From Chaetoderma sp. LZ-2023a (taxonomy: Eukaryota; Mollusca; Caudofoveata; Chaetodermatida; Chaetodermatidae), in contig CM067366.1 in the NCBI GenBank assembly GCA_034401795.1, forward strand, positions 68,346,014-68,410,013: DNA of 64,000 nt. Reading direction: 5' to 3'. Shown here piece by piece: positions 11,800 through 21,411 of the stretch. Position 1 is the stretch's first letter. Each line of letters opens with the position of its first letter. The position numbers and the translations under genes were made by a program. The notes beneath the pieces are model-generated. The model was not told the origin of the DNA, searched no databases, and saw only the letters and a program-made list of their open reading frames with translations.

Positions 11800-12120
11800 T
11801 AATAAACATTCTGTGGAATATTTTGAAACTAATTTGACTGGGCGGTATTGCTGCCATAGGATTCTTGACTAATTCTGACTACCGGTATTAACGGTACAAT
11901 GGAGGATTCCAGTTTCTCAGTCAATCATATGACATCCTAATAAAACATGCAACTTGTAGGCTGATGTCATGATCAATTACGTCATAAATGACGTAATTAA
12001 GTTTGTCATGAACACTTAATTGATGGCGCAATAAGCGTTGTACGAATTGTATGCATTTACTATTTAATAAACATGCTGCTGAATATCTTGAAACTAATTT
12101 GACTGGGCGCTGGGGTGAGG
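11800..12120. repeat. Two family B fragments
   Basis: A half-hairpin at 11810-11860 is followed by an arm with tgacgtaa and tgatgtca boxes, and a second hairpin arm at 12070-12110 that abuts a G-rich segment. Confidence 0.55.
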
Positions 12121-12367
12121 GTGGGAGGTGGGGTGGGGGGGCCCTTTTAAGACCCACAAGGGTACTGAATCGGAAATTGTGTTCCTTAATAGTATTGATA
12201 TCTACCACTTAACTATACCCTCAGGTTTTCTCACGATGCATTTATCAATCATGGAGTAGTGATTTTAAAATTTAAGGGTGAGTCGCCCTTCTAAGACCCA
12301 ACAGGCCAGTGAATGCAAAATACGATGTTTGTACATGTCTCTAGTCCTAGAATAGGAGTCTGATGCT

Positions 12368-13250
12368 TAACCATTTAATGGTCAAACCGGCCAAAACCGG
12401 CCTCTACAGTGGTCTTGAGGTGTCCATTTGCACACCTAGACAATACTATTTTTGATAATTTACCACTGGAATGACTGGATCATGCAAAGAAGTTGGAGGC
12501 ATTTCTCTTCATCAAATATAACAAAGATCATTGAGAAAAGTGCTCAAAGTAGCAACAGGCATGTTCATAATAATGGGTATAATTCCTAAATTCTATCAGA
12601 AACATTTCCTGCCGATTTTCCCACATTTGGTAAATACAGAGAAAGTAGTGATAGTCCAAACTAGTGACAATATTGACCAGAAACCGCCGTAATGTTATAT
12701 AATACCTCATGCCATGACTAACTGAACCAATTCCCTCATATGATGCTGATTTCAGATGATGCATAAAATGTGCCATAACCATTTAACCCTTAAATGTGTG
12801 TAAGAAAATGTCTATGGTCTCATAAAAATGTCCTTTTGCAGACCAAGAGAAGGCTATTTTTGAAAATTTAACACTGGAATGACTGGCTCGGTTATCGAGC
12901 CAGTCATTCCAGTGGTAAATTAGAAAAAATAGTCACCTCTTGGTCTGCAAATGGACATTTGTCAAGACCACTTCAAATGCCATTTTTGGCCCGTTTCAGT
13001 GTTAAAAAGTTAACAATCAAGCCGGCAAAAACTGGCCTCTGCACTAGTCTAGAGGAATGGTCTTGTCGAATAACGATTTGCAGACCAAGAGAAGACTATT
13101 TAAAAAATGTTGCCACCTGAATGACTGGCTCAGTAACAGCCAGTCATTCCAGTGACTGATTTTCAAAAATAATGGTTCGTGGTCTGCAAATGAACATTTT
13201 CTATGACAAAATGGAAATTTTCTTGAACAAATTTGAGGTTTATAAAGGGT
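12368..13250. repeat. Three family A copies
   Basis: A fragment at 12368-12480 and near-complete elements at 12779-13013 and 13013-13250. The last two abut at a shared gttaacaatcaa junction. Confidence 0.7.
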
Positions 13251-13699
13251 TTATACGCGCTTGTCAATGACAATTTTAGGAATCGGTAATTGTGGTGACA
13301 TCGTATTTTGTCTAGATACGTGCATGGAAGGGCATTGGGACATAGCTTTTCGACTAAAATTCTGACATGAATTACGCATGTGCCAAATAACAGGTTGAAC
13401 TGCGGAAATGATGCACAATATGCCTGTAATGATTTACTAATAATGCTCATTCAAACGAGTAATTACATTAAAAAAAATTAATATGTTGGTATTTTTATTA
13501 GTAGCCAATCGATCGCATATGAATGTCCATCTATGCGCTACACAAATCTATTCAAGATTTGTAGAGCTGTTGCTTTGTTTACGTTAAGGTAAATAGGCTT
13601 TCACTGCAGTCTGAATGAGTTCAAAGGTCATGTCACGATGTAAAATGTCTAAATTCGTCCATTTACTGCTGTTGTGCCAAAACTACGTTTTCCCAAGAT

Positions 13700-13860
13700 T
13701 TACACGTGGTACATAGCAGGCGTAAGTTATGCCAATATTTGGGCTAATTTACGTCATTGTGGTAAGTTACACTTTTTGTGAATACAGACTTACGACAGTT
13801 TTTAAACTTACACCTTTTTTAGACTTAAGTGTAACTTACACTTCTTTGTGAATTCTGGTC
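13700..13860. repeat. Inverted-repeat element of taagttacactt units
   Basis: Contains several direct and inverted copies of taagtgtaacttacactt and tttgtgaat. This is typical of a short non-autonomous element. Boundaries are uncertain. Confidence 0.4.
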
Positions 13861-14019
13861 CTGAGCGCTAGCCACTACACTAAGCCGCCGCCTCCTAAGC
13901 AGGGTGGTTTAAACAGATCAGCCTATAAATACAGCTTATGATAATTCAAATCTGTTGCCACATCCTTCTGAGTAAATGGTGAAACCTATTTTTAGATGGT
14001 GAAGAAAGTAAATTTGAGC

Positions 14020-14248
14020 CTGTAACGGTCAAGCAACTGAAGACTGGCCTCTACCGACAGGTAACTTGAAGAATATCTATTTCCAGGCCAAGAGAATACT
14101 TTTTACCGCCAGAATAACTGGCTCAGTTATCGAACTACTCATCCAGTTGTAAAATTTGACAAATATCCTTCTATTGACCTAGAAATAAACATTCACATAA
14201 GAAAACAATTGGATTTTCTTGACAAATCTTGATCAGTATTAAGGGCTA
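14020..14248. repeat. Diverged family A copy
   Basis: Retains 'ggccaagagaatact', 'gaataactggctcagttatcga' and the complementary 'tcatccagttgtaaaa' arm. Confidence 0.5.
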
Positions 14249-14249
14249 A

Positions 14250-16010
14250 TAAATGTTTATTCACTACCACTACTTCTATATTGGAGAAAAAAATTAAATG
14301 GCCGACTTATATGCATAGAATACTAATAGGGTCTGATGGGCATCAGTGCGTTTGTCAGTATAATGATATATTTGTATGTGTTCACCATATGTCTTATTAG
14401 CAGAAGTTAATATTGTCTGAAAATGTTGACTAATAAATTACTAATAATAGTCATTTCCTCTCCACCAATGGTTTAAATAAAACAATTGCATAAAAATATC
14501 TGCTATTTTGAGATCATTTTCAAGAAATTAAAGTTAAAAAGTATGTCTAAAGACATGGCTTTAGCACAATTTGACTAGTCGGGCTTTACATTTTGGCAAA
14601 TAAAAATACGCCTTCAGGGTTTTCAGAACGAAAATGGACAAAGAAATTTACGGATATTGAGCCCTGTTTGTAGAATACATAAAACTCTGTCATTAGCTAA
14701 CATTTGTCTAAACTCTCCATAAATCTTAGATATGGTTAACAGGCTGTGATGGTGATATTTCTTCCTCTGCATGACAAGCATCCACATGGGACCTGCAGGA
14801 ACACTTAAGCGTTTCCATTCTCCTCTTAACCCAATGAAAGGCCACTATTGACATGATTAATTACATGAAGAAAATCAATCACTGACCATTCAAGTGGACA
14901 GAGCTGACCACGCTGTATTAGGTACTAAGTAACAGGACATAAAACTGAATTATTTTGATTCCATTATTGACGGGAGAATGAAACGTGACGATGGAAATGA
15001 GAAACATGATATCGGTCAATGTCATCCTTTCTCTCAAAGTGACAGGTTCCTTCATGTAAATGTGTAACTATTTCACTACTAAGATACGAATTTCCATTGT
15101 ACGAAAGAGAAAAATATTAGTAAAATGACTGACAGCTCTTTGATATACTGGGCCAAACAATTTTCTATAGCTACACCACAACAAAACGAATGCAATAAAA
15201 TTGCCTTCCGCATATAAAGCAGAATATGAAATGTGACAAAGCTTACTTTATTATCCATGGCATATTATCCGTGGGATACAGTACTGAGATGATTCAAATT
15301 TTGGGAACATCCCAGCCTTTAATCCAGAAAGAAGTTTCAGAGGTATCTGTGTAAGAAGGAACAGGAGATTAACCACAGTGAATCTTAGGTCAAATAAACA
15401 GGAAATGCGGTTGAATATTTCAAAATTAGTGGCTTCCAGGCATATTAATTTCAAAATATTCAGTCAAATGTGCTATAAATTGTACAGAATTTACTTTTTC
15501 AAGGATTTATAGCTGAAAGGGTTAAATGGGTAATTTAATTCAGCTCTGCGAATACTAGAAATTGTTCAGAATTAAATTTCACATACTCCAAAAAACTTTA
15601 ATTGACTCGTCCTACATGTATACTAAAGTCTCCATTAATATTAAGCAAAGTAAGAAAGATATGATATTTTCTATAGATTTTACACATTTAGCATAAACGG
15701 CACTCATATTCCAAATTTGAAGGGACTTTGCAACTACATCCTGACATGATAAAAAAGTACGATATGAGTGGGGACTAATTTCTTTTACCTGAATTGGTTA
15801 ATACCTATGCGATCCATTGTGTGTCATTGGTGTATCCAGTTGTTCTTTTTTCCTTCTCATAGAAGTGCTCTCTCAGGGTCTCCCTGTAGTACATGCATGA
15901 TGGAGTAGGATACATGATGTTTGGAGTGCTTCGCCACATTGAAGTGTCTGGCCACTGGGGGGGGGCTATTAACTGTTATGTCTCTGAAATTCTCCTGAAT
16001 TCTGGTTCTG
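14250..16010. other. Long stretch without a gene
   Basis: AT-rich unique sequence. The only structure seen is a hairpin at about 15410-15462 (ttgaatatttcaaaattagtgg against aattaatttcaaaatattca), a relic of the family B-type central hairpin. Confidence 0.4.
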
Positions 16011-16015
16011 AATGG

Positions 16016-16406
16016 ACGTTTCCATTTTTTAGCTATGCCCTGCCTACCTCTAGCTAAGCTCCACCCACACCTCGCTCATGTTGGGATCGATCAATCTCTG
16101 AACTCCCTGAATATCAATTTCCAGAAAACTATGCAGGTAAGCTGCTGAATATTTTGAAACTAATTTGACAGGGTGCTGTTGCTGCAACAGCATCCTGTCA
16201 AATTAGTTTCAAAATATTCAACAGCATGTTTATTATTAAATAGTACAGAGTGACATACAATTCGCACAATGTGTCAGACTATTTGGAGTTAAAGACGGGC
16301 CTAATAGAATCATCTATGACGCAATGATTATGATGTCATCCTACACACTGCTTAGCTGAGTATGACGTCATATGACCTCAAATCATCGATGGATACTCTG
16401 GAAAGG
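16016..16406. repeat. Complete family B element
   Basis: Terminal aatggacgtttcca and tactctggaaaggtgaatt. The central hairpin at about 16145-16225 is almost perfect, and the distal arm holds a perfect TGACGTCA near 16363. It truncates the Penelope-like element to its right. Confidence 0.8.
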
Positions 16407-16419
16407 TGAATTCTCTTGT

Positions 16420-17660
16420 GGTTTCACCGACAATGTTTATGGAGATAGCGTGCATGTGATCAGATACACAAGGTTGCATGTTTTACAATTACCTATAATA
16501 TGAGCCGTGTATGTAGCCTTAGTGTGGGTGCTGTTAATGTGGTTGTCATTCTTTCAGAAAAGCTAAATTAGTTTTTTGAGCAATCTATGACTTGGCCCCT
16601 ACAAGTTTATGACAGATGGTAGGATTTTCATGTTTCATTTTCAATGTTGTAGTCTGAGATGAAGAATGTGATTATCTGTGTTTTTCTCATTGCTGGAGTT
16701 TTGCGGAAGGGGGTGGGGGTGGGGGTGTCCTCCTGGTTCCTCCTGGGCAGCTAGTAAGATATGAGGGATATCCTCTGTCTATATAGTGCTGGATAAGCTT
16801 GTTACTCTTTTCCAAGTAATCTGTACTTGAGGTGCCGATTTTGCATAGTCTAAGCATTTGGCCATAAGGACTGGCATTTTTGCAAGTGAGTCTGTGCGCT
16901 GAATCATAATGGAAAGCCATGGGTATCTGTTGTCCTAGTGTAGAGGAGGAAGAGAAGGGGGGTTCTTTTCTGGGTAGATCACTGTGGTGTCCAGAAAATT
17001 AATTCTCTCCATGGATTGCGTTGATGTGAATTTGTTGGAGAGATACCACCTGTTCATGCAGGCCACAAATTTGGCTAAGTTTTCTACCCCATGTTCCCAT
17101 ATCATGACGATAAATTATTAGCAGTCTGTCTTCGAGGTCTGCCATGAAGATGCATGCATATGTGCATGCTGTTTTACTGCCCTGGAAACTCTCCTGATCT
17201 GGAGGTAGTGTTTTTCATTGAAGGTGAATTGTTGCTTTCTAGTACTAGACGGAGGAGACTTAGGATGCCTCAGATTGACAGCCATTCCCGTGGTGCCGTG
17301 TCTCCTTAGGAATTTGTAGGTTGCTGATGGTCTTCCCTGTTAGGTATGTTGGTACTAATGGTGTATAGGGATGTGACATCCATGGTGACTATCAAGGTGC
17401 CTGGTTTAAGTGGTACAAAACCTTGAACTCGGTTAATGAAGTCTGGTGTCCCTTACATATGAGGGAATTTTATGGATGTGTGTTTTAAGATGCCCATCCG
17501 CAAAGCTACTAATTAGCTCAGTGGGGCCTCTGTTGCGATGGCTCTACCTGGTGTGAGTTAGCCAGGTTTACCATTGAGTATTTTTAGTAAGAGGCAAAAT
17601 CTGGCTGTTCTCTCTTTATTTGGGTTAGACAGATGGCTATCTCAACTGGGATTTACTTTA
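16420..17660 (-). pseudogene. Penelope-like retroelement: RT domain and start of GIY-YIG region, decayed
   Basis: Minus-strand fragments in three frames line up in the order expected for a Penelope-like reverse transcriptase. PGRAIATEAPL lies near 17560, then DTPDFINRVQGF near 17430. The catalytic-strand segment VTMDVTSLYT (first RT aspartate) is near 17390. LVLESNNFTFNEKHYLQI lies near 17240, and an ACTYACIFMADLED-like stretch near 17150. PYGQMLRLCKIG and IDRGYPSYL lie at 16750-16860. Past a further gap, GNCKTCNLVYLITC near 16465-16510 looks like the start of the GIY-YIG endonuclease; the rest is missing where a family B element begins. Frameshifts and stops make it nonfunctional. Assignment is from motif order, not a database search. 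Confidence 0.7.
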
Positions 17661-17674
17661 TGGCTTTTGGCCAA

Positions 17675-18066
17675 TGAACCTTTCCGGTTTTAGCTATGCC
17701 CCGCCCATCTGTAGCTAAGTTCGGCCCCCACCTCGCTCGTGTTAGGATCGATCAATCTCTGTGAACACCCTGACTATCAATTTCCAAAAACCTACACAGG
17801 TAAGCTGTTGAATATTTTGAAACTAATTTGACTGGGTGCTGTAAAAGCAGCAACAGCGCCCAGTCAAATTAGTTTCAAAATATTCAACAGCATGTTTATT
17901 AAATAGCAAAGAATTACAAAAACATACAATTTATACAACGTGTCGGACTCCGAGATTGGATGACGGTCTATATAGAACCCTTTGTGACACAATGATTGTG
18001 ACACGTTGAGCTGATTATGACGTTATACGAGGTCAGATGATGGATGGATATTCTGGAAAGGTGAAT
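17675..18066. repeat. Complete family B element inside the Penelope-like element
   Basis: Ends are ccaatgaacctttccgg and attctggaaaggtgaattg. The central hairpin at about 17805-17890 pairs gttgaatattttgaaactaa with its exact complement. It separates the RT region from the 5' portion of the retroelement. Confidence 0.8.
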
Positions 18067-18079
18067 TGTCATACTCATT

Positions 18080-18930
18080 TTCCTACCATGTTAGTGTGGA
18101 GATTGGTGGTCTTTCTCAGTTTGGCGATAGAATTGTGTCTGAGAGTTATCTGTTTGTTTCCGCTATATAATCTGCCGTGTCCCAGATTACCATAGCCTGG
18201 CTCTTTTGGTCTGTTGCCCTGCTGGTATGGGTGCTTTATGTTGTTCTGCTCCCTCGACGGTTATCTCACATTTGGGCTCCTGGACTATCTCTTTGGTGAA
18301 GGATTCCGTGAGTGCAGGATTTGGACCTACTGCTTTCTGTCTCTCTTGGAAAGCTGCTGGGTTGGTTTGTGTGGCATCTGTGAGGCTTTTTCCAAAGCTA
18401 TGGTTACTGGTGGTAATTGTCCACACATTTTCTGTAGGAAGTGTTTCACAATTTTCCATGCTTCCTCCTCATTTCTATTCTGCTTCTGTTTCCAAGTCCG
18501 GCAGAACTTGATTTCCGTCTTTGATGGGGAGTATAAGAGCCTGGTGGTCAAGTGTGGTGGGGTGATGCCTGTCTGGATAGCTTCCTCTAGATGATTGATC
18601 TGGAATTCTAGGCAGGCTTGTCTGCATGATGCCTCGCAGTATAGCGGCATGAGATTTGATCAAATGCATGGTGCTTGAGCTGGATTGGATCTGGCGTCTG
18701 AAGGGGCTGTCTTGGTCCTACTGGTGGTCTGATTGCGCTCATTTTCTTGGAGGTAGTGGAGTGCCTGTATCCATGACCTCTAATTCCCTGCTGGCAGACG
18801 GTAGATATAGTTCCTCTGGCCTCATGGTTCTCCTCTTCTGTGGCACCTTCCGTGAGAAGTGTGAGTTTTGAAGGTAGACCCTCTTCCATTTCTGGAGTGG
18901 CAAAGGACACAGTAGCCATTTCGTTACTTG
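18080..18930 (-). pseudogene. Probable 5' part of the Penelope-like element
   Basis: Overlapping minus-strand frames at 18187-18919 have protein-like composition, for example NHLEEAIQTGITPPHLTTRL, WKQKQNRNEEEAWKIVKHFL and LPPVTIALEKA. They read in the same direction as the RT domain to the left. The frames change at about 18460 and 18620, so at least two shifts are present. I infer this is the N-terminal portion of the same retroelement because only a family B insertion separates the two. I cannot name a domain here. Confidence 0.4.
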
Positions 18931-19360
18931 CAATGAAATGATACGGCTGAGGCCACGATTATACGCGCCGCTTTCGTCATGATGCCGGTCCCTGATATGG
19001 CGCCAATTCAGACTTCGGTCACAAATCCGGGACCAGCGTCAGGATCAAAACGTCACGTGCAATCACATTTCATTATCGTATATCCAGACAGTTACCCTAG
19101 TCACCCTAATCTCCTGATACATGGCACACGTTTACCTATACACCAAACTTGCCAAATTGGCAAATTGAAGGCACCTTTCCATCGATGTTCAGTAAAGCCA
19201 GAAAACTAAGTTACCTTAATACATGACAAACCAATAGCCAAGAGATACAGCCATAGCCACTGGTCGATGATCATTGGCTGAAGTGATGAAACTAGCTTAA
19301 GAGTTAGATGTTTCTTTAAATCGTGGGAAAGACCAGAAATGCTTAGAAGACAATCAATAA
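18931..19360. other. No gene recognised
   Basis: Spacer between the Penelope-like remnant and the inverted-repeat-flanked element; no shared repeat seen. Confidence 0.4.
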
Positions 19361-19487
19361 TTAGTACAGTAGAAATTGACATGGACCCGGACATTTTGTA
19401 TAACAGACAAATTTTTGTTTTAATCACTTCGGTATCACCCAAAATACATCCCAGAAAAATTCTCCAAAATTCACACATGGGGAAATA
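19361..19487. repeat. Left terminal inverted repeat
   Basis: Contains outer cagtagaaattgac, core CCGGACATTTTGTATAACAG (within the 24-bp identity at 19385-19408) and inner ttcacacatggggaaa. All are matched in reverse complement at 24773-24908 with similar spacing (43 versus 41 nt between core and inner block). Confidence 0.8.
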
Positions 19488-19694
19488 TGTTTTTTAGAGG
19501 AAATTCAAAATGGCCGCCAAGGCGATGACCAATAACCAGGTAATATGTATTTTGACTCTAAAAACCTGTGTTTTGGTAAGTGTTGTACAGTTTAAAGTAT
19601 GTCATCATCAAAATCACTTGATAAACTATAAATTTAATGCAAACTGAGCGACTGTTGTGAAACACAGCGAACAGGCAGAACGGCTGAAATTTGT

Positions 19695-21183
19695 CTATGC
19701 ATTTTCACTTTCAAATTTCGAGCTGTTAAGGCAGTGACCTTCACATTTACAATGTAGGCTACAGGGAATGCCTTTCTTGGAGCAACTACACGAGGAACAC
19801 AGACGTGTGCTGCTTTTACACTGGCACCTTATATTTAGAAGTAGCTCCGGAGGCGCTGCTGACTTGTCCGTAATGATCGCCGTCACTGATCCTTGTTCTA
19901 CTGCATAACCATACTCTTCTTTCTTTAACACAGTTTTTAGGTGAAGCCATGTGCTTGCTTGGAGATGAACCCGAAGGCTATGGAAGTATGCTGCCCTACG
20001 TGTGGGTGGCATCCTTTCAACTGGTACATGCTTAGGAGAGATGGCAGTCATGTATCTGAGATTGTCTAAGCCAGGACTTCTTGATCCAGCACCATACAAA
20101 GACTTAATGTACTTTTCACCAATAACCATTATATCCGCCTTTGATCTGGAGATGTCGCCAAATGCAAGTACATCTTGTCTGAGGGTTGGTGAAGATTGGA
20201 TCATTTTCATATGCTTTACTTTGCCCATGCCATATAAAGCTGATGTCGTGTCACATCCAGACATACTATGGACGAATGGCAGGCACATACACAATTCCTT
20301 GCCTAAGATCTCTGTGGCCACTTTGATGCATAGCTTATGTTGCTTTGTTTGTAGGAAAATATTTGCAGAGGTGCTTGCATGATAGAGGAGTAAGATCAAT
20401 ATGTCTGTATCGTCAGCAACAACTATCGTTGTTCTTTCAGTTCCTGCCAATTCTAATGCTCTCCTTACAATCACCACATCAGCATCGCCTTCATCTACTG
20501 CATGTACCACCTCAACACCTGCATCTGATAAATGTTTTGCCAACAGATTTATGGTATTCTGCTTGTTGCGTTTGTTTGATAGAAATCCAGTTTTGTTTCC
20601 TGGAACAGGTGTGTTGTCTTGGACAGCTCCATCAGGAGCACCAACTTGATTAAGCCATCGTCGCTTCTGTTCTTGATCTTTTGTGGTCTCAGTTTGATAG
20701 TTATCAAATATAACGCATACAGGCTCATCAAGCCTCTGATAATGTACTACTGATGCTACGAATGAGCTACAAACGGTCTCCATTGTTCCAACCTTAGGCC
20801 ATGGTATCCGATGCAAAAGTGTGCAGCCATCAAATACTCTTGCAGCTGGCTCTGTTGTCTCTTGCTGTAGCATTGATGTGTTCATTTCAATTATATACTT
20901 CGCCAGTTGTGACTTTTGCGATTTCCTCATAGCTCTGTCATCGTGGAAGAGGGTGGGACATACCGTTGCAAGCTCGTATTCAAAGATTGCTTTGTCTGGA
21001 GGTCCTGAAACAGATGCAGTTGACATTAAGCGATGGTACAGCTCCTGGGAAGACATATGGACATCTTCATTTCCTACTTTAACTACCTTTCGCATGACAG
21101 CAAATGTTACAGCTTGATCTGCTTTCTTTAGCGTAATGTCGCCAAACCTTTTCTCATTTAACTTCTCATGAATTCTTCGACCC
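19695..21183 (-). CDS. FEN1/XPG-like nuclease domain with C-terminal CXC zinc module
   Basis: This is the last ~495 codons of the element's coding region. Numbering is from the in-frame ATG at 21224; true reading enters after a +1 shift at 21181-21183. A flap-endonuclease-like fold is suggested by motif order. RVFDGCTLL has D132, like the first FEN1 aspartate. CVIFDNYQ...K...KRR (D174) resembles the XPG-N box. AVDEGDAD (E245/D247) and VVADDTDILILLL (D272/D274) resemble the XPG-I box. HSMSGCDTTSALYGMGK (D325) resembles the LLGCDY..I.GIG helix-turn-helix. All acidic positions needed for two-metal cleavage are present. Residues 467-498 hold nine cysteines spaced CXCX6CX2CXCX6CX3CXCX3C, as in tesmin/TSO1 CXC DNA-binding modules. 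The MSGCDTTS-type signature is, to my knowledge, common in uncharacterised multicopy metazoan proteins. The stop is at 19695. Biochemical role is inference. Confidence 0.75.
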
Positions 21184-21411
21184 AATATCAATGGCATCAT
21201 CGGCAGTAACACGATGGTCTGCAATCAAACCAGTTGCGATATTTCTCAGTTGGTCGTCTTCAACTGTGAATGGATTGTGTTCTCTGAGAAACAGAGTGAA
21301 TTTCTTCATGTCTTCTACATCTCGTCTCATATTTGCAGGGTGAACATCTCTGTGTTGTTCCGACCATGTCCCGGTGAACGTGTCAGTCAATGACCGCAGA
21401 GTGTGTGTTTA
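21166..21411 (-). pseudogene. Linking segment between in-frame stop and frameshift
   Basis: A TAA at 21411-21409 ends the upstream open frame, yet the same frame continues at once with protein-like sequence: FTGTWSEQHRDVH, RRDVEDMKKFTLFL, NPFTVEDDQLRNIATGLIAD. It ends at AIDIG, where a GGG (CCC on the plus strand, 21181-21183) marks a one-base shift; the next frame continues GRRIHEKLNEKRF. One extra G explains the break. The single stop and single shift, with sense on both sides, suggest recent inactivation or base-call errors rather than long decay. They could in principle be recoding sites, but no support for that is visible. No splice sites flank these breaks. Confidence 0.7.

Noticed and set aside
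13850-13900. A possible tRNA gene (A-box-like tagtgtagtgg on the minus strand)
   Set aside because: No B box at tRNA distance; instead the sequence runs into the taagttacactt element.
18206-18594. Plus-strand frames of 101 and 126 codons
   Set aside because: Antisense shadows of the retroelement sequence on the minus strand.
21391-21411. A tiny intron removing the in-frame stop
   Set aside because: No GT-AG pair at workable spacing, and the frame is conserved across the stop.
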